From contig NZ_CP108101.1 of the NCBI RefSeq assembly GCF_036195325.1, forward strand, positions 5,270,001 through 5,334,000: a DNA stretch of 64,000 bases, read 5' to 3'. This DNA comes from Streptomyces sp. NBC_00234 (lineage in GTDB: Bacteria; Actinomycetota; Actinomycetes; Streptomycetales; Streptomycetaceae). The notes beneath the pieces were generated by a model. The model was not told the origin of the DNA, searched no databases, and saw only the letters and a list, made by a program, of their open reading frames with translations. Below are positions 39,150 through 47,561 of this stretch, piece by piece; positions within the stretch are counted from its first letter, which is position 1; each line of letters begins with the position of its first letter. The translations under genes were made by a program, and so were the position numbers.

Positions 39150-40139
39150 ATGTCCCAGGCACTTCTGGCCCAGGAGGCGGGAGCGGCGCCGGTCGCCGTC
39201 CCCGCCTCGGGGGCCCGGCTGTTCTGGCGGCGGCTGCGCGCACAGCGCGCGGCCACCGCCGCGGCGGTCGTGGTCCTCCTGCTCGTCCTGGTCGCACTCG
39301 CCGCGCCGCTCCTCGCCGCGCTGGCGGGCCAGGACCCCAACACGTACCACCCCGACCTCGTCGACTCCGCGGCAGGCGGCGTGCCGATCGGCCCCTTCGG
39401 AGGCATCAGCACGGACCACTGGCTCGGTGTCGAACCGCAGACCGGCCGCGACCTCTTCGCCCGCGTCGTCTACGGAGCGCGCGTCTCACTCGGTGTCGCC
39501 GTCGTCGCGACCGTGCTCCAGGTCGCCATCGGACTCCTCGTCGGTCTCGCCGCGGCCCTCGGCAGCCGCTGGGTGGACCAGGTACTCAGCCGGATCACCG
39601 ACATCAACGTCGCCCTGCCGCTCATGGTGATCGCGCTGGCGCTCCTCGCGGTGGTCCCGCAGTCCTTCCCCCGCCCCGTCCTGATCGCCCTCGTCATCGG
39701 CGGGATCAACTGGGCCGGTACGTCGAAGATCGTGCGGTCCCAGGCACTCGCCCTGAAATCCCTCGACTTCGTCTCGGCGGCCCGGCTCGGCGGACGCGGC
39801 AAGTGGAGCATCGCCCGGCGGGAGCTGCTGCCCTCGCTCGCCGCACCCGTCATCACGTACGCGGCGCTGCTGTTCCCCACCAACATCGTCGTCGAGGCGG
39901 CCCTGTCCTTCCTCGGCGTCGGCATCAAACCGCCCACCCCGTCCTGGGGCCAGATGCTCACCGAGGCCGACACCTGGTACCGGGCGGCCCCCACCTATCT
40001 GCTGCTCCCCACCGGGCTGCTCTTCGTCACCGTGCTCGCGCTGACCGTTCTCGGCGAGGGCGTCCGCACGGCACTCGACCCGCGGGCCGCCTCGCGGCTG
40101 CGGATCGGCACAGGACGGAAGAAGGAACAGTCCTCATGA
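39150..40139 (+). CDS. Peptide ABC transporter permease (DppC-like)
   Basis: A 329-residue inner-membrane permease with an N-terminal helix (AAAVVVLLLVLVALAAPLLA), a periplasmic-type loop with GVEPQTGRDLFARVVYGARV (the DppC signature after the first helix) and five further helices. The cytoplasmic EAA-like loop is FVSAARLGGRGKWSIARREL. It starts two bases after the binding-protein stop and its own stop overlaps the next ATG (ATGA). In classic dpp/opp operons the DppB gene precedes DppC; here the order is reversed. Confidence 0.9.
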   Translation: MSQALLAQEAGAAPVAVPASGARLFWRRLRAQRAATAAAVVVLLLVLVALAAPLLAALAGQDPNTYHPDLVDSAAGGVPIGPFGGISTDHWLGVEPQTGRDLFARVVYGARVSLGVAVVATVLQVAIGLLVGLAAALGSRWVDQVLSRITDINVALPLMVIALALLAVVPQSFPRPVLIALVIGGINWAGTSKIVRSQALALKSLDFVSAARLGGRGKWSIARRELLPSLAAPVITYAALLFPTNIVVEAALSFLGVGIKPPTPSWGQMLTEADTWYRAAPTYLLLPTGLLFVTVLALTVLGEGVRTALDPRAASRLRIGTGRKKEQSS

Positions 40140-41125
40140 CCGGCTTCGCACTGCGCAGGCTCGGGGGAGCCCTCTTCGTGCTCCTCGCGCTCACCGTCAT
40201 CCTGTACGCGATCTTCTACGTGGCCCCGGGCGACGTCGCCCAGATCGCCTGCGGCCCGCGCTGCTCACCCGCCCAGGTCGCCCAGGTCACCGAGCAACTG
40301 CGACTGAACGACCCGGTGTACGTGCAGTACGGACACTTCCTCCAGGGCATCGTCGCCGGACGCGACTTCTCCACCGGCACCGGCATCGAGCACTGCTCCG
40401 CGCCCTGCCTCGGGGTCTCGTACCAGAGCGACCAGCAGGTCACCGAACTGATCCTGGCCAAACTGCCCGTCACCGGATCCCTCGTCGTCGGCGCCTTCGT
40501 CGGCTACGTCCTGCTCGGTGTCGGAACCGGAGTGCTCTCCGTGTGGCGGCGGGGCCGGATCACCGAACGGGTGCTGACCTGGCTGACCCTCGCGGGCACC
40601 GCCACCCCCGTCTTCGTGATCGGGCTGCTGCTCATCATCGTCTTCTGCTCCACCCTCCAGTGGCTGCCGTCGCCGACGTACGTGCCCTTCACCGAGAACC
40701 CCGAACAGTGGGCCTGGGGACTGCTGCTGCCCTGGGTGTCGCTGGCCCTCATCGAGTCCGCCAAGTACGCCCGGCTGACCAGGAGCGCCATGTTGGAGAC
40801 GCTCGCCGACGACCACGTGCGCACCTTCCGTGCCTACGGTGTCGGCGAACGCGCCCTCATCGGCCGGCACGCGCTGCGCGGGGCGGTCGCACCCGTGATC
40901 GCGCTCGGCGCGCTCGACATCGGCAGCATGTTCGGCGGCGCGGTGCTCACCGAGTCGCTCTTCGGGATCCCGGGCATCGGGCGCGAACTGGTCCACGCCG
41001 TCAAGGTCGTCGACCTGCCCGTGGTCGTCGGCATGGTGCTGGTGACCGGCTTCTTCGTGGTGCTCGCCAATGCCGTCGCGGACCTGCTGTACGCGCTGGC
41101 CGACCGACGGGTGGTCCTGTCATGA
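40136..41125 (+). CDS. Peptide ABC transporter permease (DppB-like)
   Basis: A 329-residue permease: GFALRRLGGALFVLLALTVI is the usual DppB first helix, followed by IFYVAPGDVAQIACGPRCSP, an extracytoplasmic loop with extra Cys residues (GIEHCSAPCLGVSYQS) and five helices. The EAA loop is YARLTRSAMLETLADDHVRT with FRAYGVGERALIGRHALRGA. ATG at 40136 overlaps the previous stop (ATGA) and its stop overlaps the ATPase ATG in the same way, so the three are translationally coupled. The Cys-rich external loop is unusual relative to standard DppB. Confidence 0.9.
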   Translation: MTGFALRRLGGALFVLLALTVILYAIFYVAPGDVAQIACGPRCSPAQVAQVTEQLRLNDPVYVQYGHFLQGIVAGRDFSTGTGIEHCSAPCLGVSYQSDQQVTELILAKLPVTGSLVVGAFVGYVLLGVGTGVLSVWRRGRITERVLTWLTLAGTATPVFVIGLLLIIVFCSTLQWLPSPTYVPFTENPEQWAWGLLLPWVSLALIESAKYARLTRSAMLETLADDHVRTFRAYGVGERALIGRHALRGAVAPVIALGALDIGSMFGGAVLTESLFGIPGIGRELVHAVKVVDLPVVVGMVLVTGFFVVLANAVADLLYALADRRVVLS

Positions 41126-42810
41126 CAAAGCCCCTGACGAAGCCCCGGACGGAGTCCCGGGTGGAGGCCGGAGCGCAGCCCCTGGTGGAGGTCGAGGGCC
41201 TCACCGTCGACTTCGGCGGCGTCCGTGCCGTGGACGGCCTCTCGTTCACCCTGGAAGCCGGCGGCGCACTCGGCGTCGTGGGCGAATCCGGCTCAGGCAA
41301 GAGCGCCTCGGCGTACGCCCTGCTCGGCCTGCACCGCGGTACGGGGGCCCGGGTCTCCGGAACCGTCCGTGTCGCGGGTACGGACGTGGGCGCCGCGGAC
41401 GACCGTGAACTGCGCGCCCTGCGGGGAGCGAAGGCCGCCATGGTCTTCCAGGACCCGCTGTCCTCGCTCGACCCGTACTACGCGGTCGGCGACCAGATCG
41501 CCGAGGTGTACCGGGTGCACAACTCCGCCTCGCGGCGGGCGGCCAGGGCCCGGGCCGTGGAGGTCCTGGACCGGGTCGGCATCCCGGACGCGGCCCGGCG
41601 GGCGGACTCCCGGCCGCACGAGTTCTCCGGCGGGATGCGGCAGCGCGCCCTGATCGCGATGGCCCTGGCCTGCGAACCGCGGCTGCTGATCGCCGACGAA
41701 CCGACCACCGCCCTGGACGTCACCGTGCAGGCCCAGATCCTGGACCTCCTGCACACCCTGCGCCACGAGACGGGCATGGGCCTGCTGCTGGTCACCCACG
41801 ACGTGGGGGTCGCGGCGGAGAGCGTCGACGAGGTGCTGGTCATGCGGGCCGGACGCGAGGTCGAACGCGGCCCGGTCGCCGAGGTGCTGGGCGCGCCCCG
41901 GGAGCCGTACACCCGGGAACTGCTCGCCGCCGTGCCCCGGGTGGACGCGGTCCGGGTGGCCCCCGTCCCGCGCCCCCGGGCGACCGCCGACGCGGCACCG
42001 CTGCTCGAAGCCGTGGACCTGCGGCGCGAGTTCGGCCGGGGACGCGGCCGGATCACCGCCGTGGACGGGGTCTCGCTGACCGTCCACGCCGGCGAGACCC
42101 TCGGCATCGTCGGCGAGAGCGGCAGCGGCAAGACGACGCTCGGGCGGATGCTCGTGCGGCTGCTGGACCCGTGCGAGGGCCGGCTCCGTTACGCGGGTAC
42201 GGAGATCGGCTCGCTCTCGGACAAGGCGCTGCTCCCGTACCGGCGGGACCTCCAGATGGTCTTCCAGGACCCGGTGTCCTCGCTCAATCCGCGGCGTTCG
42301 GTCGGCGAGTCCGTGGCCGACCCGCTGCGTGCGGCGGGGGAGAGGGACGAGACCCGTATCCGTGCCCGCGTGGGCGAGCTCCTGGAGCGGGTCGGGCTCG
42401 ACCCCGACCGGTACGAACGCTATCCGCACGAGTTCAGCGGGGGACAGCGCCAGCGCGTCGGGATCGCCCGCGCCCTGGCCGCCGAGCCGAAGCTCATCGT
42501 CTGCGACGAGCCGGTCTCCGCGCTGGACGTCACGACCCAGGCGCAGGTCGTCGCCCTCCTCGCCGAGCTCCAGCGCGAGCTGGGCATCGGACTCGTCTTC
42601 ATCGCCCACGACCTCGCGGTCGTACGGCAGGTCAGCGACCGGGTCGCGGTGATGCGGCAGGGCCGGATCGTGGAGCAGGGGCCGGCCGACGAGGTGTACG
42701 GCAATCCCCGGGACCCGTACACCCGGCAGCTCCTCGCGGCCGTGCCGGCGCTCGACCCGCTGCTCGCCGCGGCGCGCCGGACGACGCGTAAGGAGCTGGC
42801 CGCAGCCTGA
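41122..42810 (+). CDS. Fused double ATPase of the peptide ABC transporter (DppD-DppF fusion)
   Basis: A 562-residue protein containing two complete ABC ATPase domains. Domain 1: Walker A GESGSGKSAS, signature FSGGMRQRALIA, Walker B LLIADEPTTALD. Domain 2: Walker A GESGSGKTTLG, signature FSGGQRQRVGIA, Walker B LIVCDEPVSALD. Each is followed by the oligopeptide ATP-binding C-terminal extension (PYTRELLAAVP and PYTRQLLAAVP). In most bacteria these are separate proteins. ATG at 41122 overlaps the permease stop. A strong terminator at 42886 ends the operon. Confidence 0.93.
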   Translation: MTKPLTKPRTESRVEAGAQPLVEVEGLTVDFGGVRAVDGLSFTLEAGGALGVVGESGSGKSASAYALLGLHRGTGARVSGTVRVAGTDVGAADDRELRALRGAKAAMVFQDPLSSLDPYYAVGDQIAEVYRVHNSASRRAARARAVEVLDRVGIPDAARRADSRPHEFSGGMRQRALIAMALACEPRLLIADEPTTALDVTVQAQILDLLHTLRHETGMGLLLVTHDVGVAAESVDEVLVMRAGREVERGPVAEVLGAPREPYTRELLAAVPRVDAVRVAPVPRPRATADAAPLLEAVDLRREFGRGRGRITAVDGVSLTVHAGETLGIVGESGSGKTTLGRMLVRLLDPCEGRLRYAGTEIGSLSDKALLPYRRDLQMVFQDPVSSLNPRRSVGESVADPLRAAGERDETRIRARVGELLERVGLDPDRYERYPHEFSGGQRQRVGIARALAAEPKLIVCDEPVSALDVTTQAQVVALLAELQRELGIGLVFIAHDLAVVRQVSDRVAVMRQGRIVEQGPADEVYGNPRDPYTRQLLAAVPALDPLLAAARRTTRKELAAA

Positions 42811-42885
42811 CCGTGTGTGACGATCCCGCTCCTTATCGCGACGGAACGCGACCGGAGCGGGAAAGTTACGACGGTTCACCCCTTT

Positions 42886-42921
42886 CGGTGGCGCGACGGA
42901 CAACCGTCCGTCGCGCCACCG
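42886..42921 (+). terminator. Terminator after the peptide ABC operon
   Basis: A 16-bp perfect stem (42886-42901 with 42906-42921) with loop AACC. It separates the ABC operon from the glycosyltransferase gene at 42995. Confidence 0.85.
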
Positions 42922-42994
42922 GCGTATCCGCTTACGGTCGTCCCGCTGCGAGTCGCCGTTCCAACGGCGGCCGTCCACAAGGGAGATCGGGGGT

Positions 42995-44803
42995 GTGCTC
43001 GTGCGGATCGGACTCCTCACCGACGGTGGTTATCCGTATGCGACCGGTGAGTCCAGACTCTGGTGCGACCGGCTGGTGCGCGGTCTTCCTCAGCACGAGT
43101 TCGACCTCTACGCGCTCAGCCGCTCCGCCCACCAGGAGGAACAGGGCTGGGTGAGACTGCCGTCCCAGATCAGCCGGGTGCGGACGGCCCCCTTGTGGAC
43201 CTCCGACGACGACGCCCTGCGCGGCAGCGGTCCGAGAGGGCTGCTGGCCAGGATCGTGACCGGTGACGGACGCTCCTACGGGCGCCGCGAACGCCGGCGC
43301 TTCACGGCGCATCTGACGGCGCTCGCCGCCACCGTCTGCGCCGCCGACGACAGCGGGACGGGCGCCGCGGCGGACTCGGGAGCCGGCAGCGCGGCGGGAG
43401 CCCGCTTCACGGAGGCCCTCTACGGGCTGGCCGAACTGGCCAGGGAGCGCGGCGGACTGCACACCGCCCTGCGTTCCGAGACCACCGTGCGCATCCTGGA
43501 ATCGGCGTGCCGCGCACGGGGCACCGGGCGCACCGTCCAGTCCGCCACCGTGCCCGATCTCCTCACCTTCGCCGCTGAGCTGGAGCGGGTGCTGCGCCCC
43601 CTCTCCCTCGACTGGTACGACGAGGAGAGCCTCGGCGCCGTCGACCTCTGCCATGCGGCGTCGGGGGGTGCGGCAGCCCTGCCCGGGCTTCTGGCCAAAC
43701 GCTTCTTCGGAGTGCCGCTGCTGGTCACGGAGCACGGCGTGCACCTGCGGTCCCACTACCTCGCCACGCCCGGCGAGCCGTTCACGGCTCCGGTACGCAC
43801 CCTGCTCGCCAACTTCCACGGACAGCTCGCCGCCGAGGTCTACCGCCAGGCCGCGGTCATCACCCCGGGCAACACCCATGTGCGCCGCTGGCAGGAGCGG
43901 TGCGGCGCCGACCGCGCCAAGCTGCGGACGGTCTACCCGGGCATGGCGGCGGAGCGCTTCCGGGGTGTGGGGGAGAGCGAGGACGGCAGCGGTCCGGACA
44001 CGCTGGTGTGGGTGGGCCGGATCGAACCTGCCAAGGACCTGATCGCCCTGCTGCACGCCTTCGCCGAGGTGCGCAGGGCCGAACCGGACGCGCGGCTGCG
44101 GATCTTCGGCGCACCGGTGCAGGGGGGCGAGGGGGACGCGTACCTCGCGACCTGCCGGGCCCTCGCCGCCCAGCTCTTCCCCGACGAGGCCACCGGCGCC
44201 CACGCCGTGGGCGACAACCCGGTCTCCTTCGAGGAGATCGGCGGCCCCGAGGTCCCCGACCTCTCGGAGGCGTACGCGGCGGGCGGCGTCATCGTCCTGT
44301 CCAGCGTCGTCGAAGGCTTCCCCATCAGCCTCGTCGAGGCGATGTTCTGCGGCCGGGCCACCGTCTCCACGGACGTGGGCGCCGTCGTCGAGGTCATCGG
44401 GGGCACCGGGCTCGTGGTGCCGCCGCGCAATCCGCGGGCGCTCGCCGATGCCTGCATCGCGCTGCTGTGCGACCCCGAGCGCCGCGCACGCCTCGGTGCG
44501 GCGGCGCGCGCCAGGGCGCTCGAACTCTTCACCGTCGAACAGAACCTTGCGGCATTTCGCGGCATTTACCTGGAGCTGATCTCGCGCTCCCCGGCGTGGC
44601 GGGAAGCCGACGCGGTGGACGCCGATGGCGAGCCGCGTCCCTTCGCCACTCCGGCCGAGGCCCATCTGCTCGGCCACTGGACGGCCCAGCCGGCCCCCGC
44701 CGCCGTGCCGGCCGGCACGGGCGCCGTGCGGCGGCCGAGCTGGGCCGCCGGGCCCGAGGACGTGTGCGCTGCCGCGGCCGGGGCGGGGGACGGCGATGGG
44801 TGA
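42995..44803 (+). CDS. PelF-like GT4 glycosyltransferase with DUF3492 N-terminus
   Basis: A 602-residue retaining glycosyltransferase. The N-terminal half fits DUF3492 (RIGLLTDGGYPYATGESRLW, FRRERRRF-like basic loop, FFGVPLLVTEHGVHLRSHYL) and the C-terminal half is GT4 (LVWVGRIEPAKDLIALLHAF; EGFPISLVEAMFCGRATVST, the E-x7-E motif near residue 440; GLVVPPRNPRALADAC). This two-part layout is that of PelF, the cytosolic enzyme that polymerises the Pel exopolysaccharide from UDP-GalNAc/UDP-GlcNAc. Start: GTG at 42995 with GGGAG about ten bases upstream (another GTG at 43001). First gene of a four-gene cassette. The C-terminal 60 residues are Pro/Ala-rich. Confidence 0.85.
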   Translation: MLVRIGLLTDGGYPYATGESRLWCDRLVRGLPQHEFDLYALSRSAHQEEQGWVRLPSQISRVRTAPLWTSDDDALRGSGPRGLLARIVTGDGRSYGRRERRRFTAHLTALAATVCAADDSGTGAAADSGAGSAAGARFTEALYGLAELARERGGLHTALRSETTVRILESACRARGTGRTVQSATVPDLLTFAAELERVLRPLSLDWYDEESLGAVDLCHAASGGAAALPGLLAKRFFGVPLLVTEHGVHLRSHYLATPGEPFTAPVRTLLANFHGQLAAEVYRQAAVITPGNTHVRRWQERCGADRAKLRTVYPGMAAERFRGVGESEDGSGPDTLVWVGRIEPAKDLIALLHAFAEVRRAEPDARLRIFGAPVQGGEGDAYLATCRALAAQLFPDEATGAHAVGDNPVSFEEIGGPEVPDLSEAYAAGGVIVLSSVVEGFPISLVEAMFCGRATVSTDVGAVVEVIGGTGLVVPPRNPRALADACIALLCDPERRARLGAAARARALELFTVEQNLAAFRGIYLELISRSPAWREADAVDADGEPRPFATPAEAHLLGHWTAQPAPAAVPAGTGAVRRPSWAAGPEDVCAAAAGAGDGDG

Positions 44804-44837
44804 TCACAAGACCGGCCATGACCACGGAGGAACCCCG

Positions 44838-46448
44838 ATGGGCCGACGCACGACCGAAGCCCTGGACGCACCCGTCGCGCCACGCGCCGACGGAGGCTGG
44901 GACTCCCGCTCCGAAGCCCTGGTCCTTGCGACCCCGGTTTCGGACCTCACGGAGATCTCCGCACCGCCGTGGGGCCTCCTGGACGCCACCCCGACACCGG
45001 ACGCCGGTCCTGCCGCGCACCTGGAATCGGCTGAGGACCCGTCACCGGAGCCGGACTCGTCCCCCGGCGCCGACGCGCCGCTCGACGTGGCCGGTGGGGC
45101 GTCGGCCGCCGGTGACGCGGGCGAGGGCGGGGACGGGGACGAGGGCGGGGACGGGGACGCGGACGAGGACGCGGACGCGGACGAGAGCGGAAACGGACCG
45201 GACGGCGCCGGACCGCCCGGAGCCGATGGAGCCGCGGCCTCCGAAGACCGCGAGGCCACGACGGAGGGGGACCACTCGGCTCCCTCTCCCGCCCCCGCCC
45301 CGGTCCCCCTCCTCCGGGCGCCCGAGGTCGCCCCCGGGACCACCGCGCGCAAGCCCGTCGCGCGGCGCGGTCCCGCCGACCCCGTGAAGTCGCTCATGCA
45401 CCGGCACCGCGAGCTCTGCGAGAGGGCCGTCGACCCGTTGGAGATCGCCGCAGGACTGGAGGCCCACGGACTCACCGACCGCACCGCCGCCCGCTATCGC
45501 CACCGTGACGTCTTCTCGCTCGCCGAGGAGCTGTACGCCCGGGTGCCGGGTGTCGTGCGCGAGCGCGACGCGCCGCCGCCGCCGCGCGCGGGGCGCGACA
45601 CGGAGGCGCGTGCGGGGTGGACGCTGCTCGCGCTGCTGCCCGGCGCCGCCTGCCTCGCGACCGTGGGCGCGCTCCGGGCCACCGAAGGGGTGCTCGACGG
45701 GGGCGTCAGGTCCGTGGTGACGGGCGCCGGCGTGCTCCTCGTCCTTCTCGGTCTGCGGCTCTGTCTGAGCCGCGGGCCCCTGCGCGCCGAGAGCCGCCCC
45801 GTCGGGGCGGCAACGGTGTACGGCTGCTGGCTCCTCGGCTACGCCATGTACGGCGAGGGACTGCTCACCCAGGTCATGACCGGTGGCCCGGACGGCGGTT
45901 GGGCCGGTGACCCCGCCCCCCTGCTCGGCCTCGCGCTCGCCGTCGCCCCCGCCGCCTGGTGCGCGCACCTCTTCTCCGTACACGCGCACCGCAAACTCGC
46001 GGGCAGCCGCGCGCTGGAGGAGTTCGGCGCAGGGGTGCGCCCCGTGCTCCTCGGCGTCGTCGTGCTCTTCCTCTGCGCGCTCCTCCTCCTGCTCTCCCTC
46101 GCCGGTCTCGCGTACGGGGGAGGTGGCGTGCCCGTGGCGGCGACCGCCCTCGGGCTCCTCCTCTTCCTGGCCCGTCTGCTGACCGTCCACGGCTTCCCCG
46201 AGCCCGCCACCACCGGCCTCGCCGCCGCCTGCGCCGTCGAAGTGGCGGCCCCCGCCCTGGTCCTGGCCGGGCGCCTGCCCGGCCTCGACTCCCTCGCCCG
46301 GCCCGTCGACGCCGTCGTCGCGGCGGCCGGCACCGCAGCCGTACCGACCCTCGCCTGCGGCGCGGCGGCCCTCGGGCTGTTGATCCACGCCGCAGTCGCC
46401 CTCTCCAGGGCCTCCGCTCACGCCACGGCGCGAGCGGAGACGAAGTGA
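44838..46448 (+). CDS. Multispanning membrane protein with acidic disordered N-terminus
   Basis: A 536-residue protein. The first 190 residues are acidic and repetitive (DGDEGGDGDADEDADADESG), then a basic helical region (DPVKSLMHRHRELCERAVDP), then about eight transmembrane helices (for example VVTGAGVLLVLLGLRLCL, PLLGLALAVAPAAWCAHLF, VLLGVVVLFLCALLLLLSL, GTAAVPTLACGAAALGLLI). ATG at 44838 has GGAGG seven bases upstream; an in-frame ATG at 44796 overlaps the glycosyltransferase end. By position it could supply the membrane step that PelG (12-helix, Wzx-like) provides in Pel systems; the helix number and acidic tail differ, so this is inference. Family not recognised. Confidence 0.75.
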   Translation: MGRRTTEALDAPVAPRADGGWDSRSEALVLATPVSDLTEISAPPWGLLDATPTPDAGPAAHLESAEDPSPEPDSSPGADAPLDVAGGASAAGDAGEGGDGDEGGDGDADEDADADESGNGPDGAGPPGADGAAASEDREATTEGDHSAPSPAPAPVPLLRAPEVAPGTTARKPVARRGPADPVKSLMHRHRELCERAVDPLEIAAGLEAHGLTDRTAARYRHRDVFSLAEELYARVPGVVRERDAPPPPRAGRDTEARAGWTLLALLPGAACLATVGALRATEGVLDGGVRSVVTGAGVLLVLLGLRLCLSRGPLRAESRPVGAATVYGCWLLGYAMYGEGLLTQVMTGGPDGGWAGDPAPLLGLALAVAPAAWCAHLFSVHAHRKLAGSRALEEFGAGVRPVLLGVVVLFLCALLLLLSLAGLAYGGGGVPVAATALGLLLFLARLLTVHGFPEPATTGLAAACAVEVAAPALVLAGRLPGLDSLARPVDAVVAAAGTAAVPTLACGAAALGLLIHAAVALSRASAHATARAETK

Positions 46449-46539
46449 CACCGATCCACCGCTTCACCTCCGCGGAGCCGACGCCGCGGGTCCATCTCAC
46501 ACCGCACATATCGACAAAAGCCCCAAGGAGAAACCGGAT

Positions 46540-46599
46540 ATGACCCCCCAATCCCCCGCACCGGCAGCCCGCCGTCGGCACTCAGGGGGCGCGCGATGA
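46540..46599 (+). CDS. 19-codon coupling ORF with strong ribosome site
   Basis: A 19-residue ORF (MTPQSPAPAARRRHSGGAR) whose ATG at 46540 follows AAGGAG (46525-46530) at nine bases. Its TGA (46597-46599) overlaps the epimerase ATG (46596) as ATGA. The epimerase itself has no ribosome site of its own, so ribosomes probably reach it by reinitiation from this mini-ORF. It may have no function as a peptide. Confidence 0.6.
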   Translation: MTPQSPAPAARRRHSGGAR

Positions 46600-47561
46600 G
46601 GGTGCTGCTGCTCGGAGCCAACGGATTCCTCGGCCGTTTCGTCGCCGACCGCCTGCTCGCCGACCCGGCCGTGCACCTCACGGCCCTCGGCCGGGGCGAC
46701 GACGCCGACGTACGGTTCGACCTCGCGGGCGGCAGTCCGGGGGCGCTCACCCGCTTCCTCGACGCCGTCCACCCCGGAGTCGTCGTCAACTGCGCGGGCG
46801 CCACCCGCGGCGGCGCACGCGACCTGACGCGTCACAACACCGTCGCCGTCGCCACCGTCTGCGAGGCGCTGCGCCGGAGCGGCTGCGGTGCCCGGCTCGT
46901 CCAGGTCGGCTGCTCCGCCGAGTACGGGCCCTCCCAGCCCGGCTCCTCGACCGCCGAGGACGCCGTCCCCCGCCCCGGCGGCCCGTACGGGGTCAGCAAG
47001 CTCGCCGCCACCGAACTGGTCCTCGGGTCCGACCTCGACGCGGTCGTGCTGCGGGTCTTCTCGCCCGTCGGGCCCGGCACCCCCGCCGGATCCCCGCTCG
47101 GCCGACTCGCCGAGGCGATGCGCCGGGCCATGCAGTCGGGCGACGGCGAACTCAAGCTCAGCGGACTGGGCGTGCAGCGCGACTTCGTCGATGTGCGCGA
47201 CGTGGCGCGCGCCGTGCACGCCGCCTCGCTCTCCGCCGCGCAGGGAGTCGTCAACATCGGTACGGGCCGGGCCGTCCGGCTCCGCGACGCCGCCGCCGTC
47301 CTCGCCCGGGTCGCCGGTTACGCGGGCGCGCTCCACGAACTGGACGCACCCCCGGCCAGGCTCCCGATCGGCGCACCCCGCGCCTCCGTCGAGACGGTCG
47401 TCGAACACCTCTCGGCGACCCCGTCCCCCTACCCGGACGGCTGCGGCGCCTGGCAGCAGGCCGATGTCCGCACCGCCCGCGACCGGCTCGGCTGGCGCCC
47501 CCGGATCAATCTGGAGGAGTCCCTCGCGGACATCTGGATGGAGGCGGCATGCCGCATCTGA
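46596..47561 (+). CDS. NAD-dependent nucleotide-sugar epimerase/dehydratase (extended SDR)
   Basis: A 321-residue extended short-chain dehydrogenase. The Rossmann glycine motif is GANGFLG (residues 7-13), the catalytic residues are Ser107 in CSAEYG, and Tyr131/Lys135 in YGVSK. C-terminal QRDFVDVRDVARAVHAASLS is the usual sugar-binding region of GalE-type epimerases. It could interconvert UDP-GlcNAc and UDP-GalNAc for the neighbouring PelF-like transferase, an inference from context. The start ATG overlaps the TGA of a 19-codon ORF; the stop lies 13 bases inside the next gene, so translation is coupled. Confidence 0.85.
   Translation: MRVLLLGANGFLGRFVADRLLADPAVHLTALGRGDDADVRFDLAGGSPGALTRFLDAVHPGVVVNCAGATRGGARDLTRHNTVAVATVCEALRRSGCGARLVQVGCSAEYGPSQPGSSTAEDAVPRPGGPYGVSKLAATELVLGSDLDAVVLRVFSPVGPGTPAGSPLGRLAEAMRRAMQSGDGELKLSGLGVQRDFVDVRDVARAVHAASLSAAQGVVNIGTGRAVRLRDAAAVLARVAGYAGALHELDAPPARLPIGAPRASVETVVEHLSATPSPYPDGCGAWQQADVRTARDRLGWRPRINLEESLADIWMEAACRI

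Noticed and set aside
42811..42994. A possible small ORF between the ABC operon and the PelF-like gene
   Set aside because: The stretch is dominated by a terminator stem and has no ribosome site.
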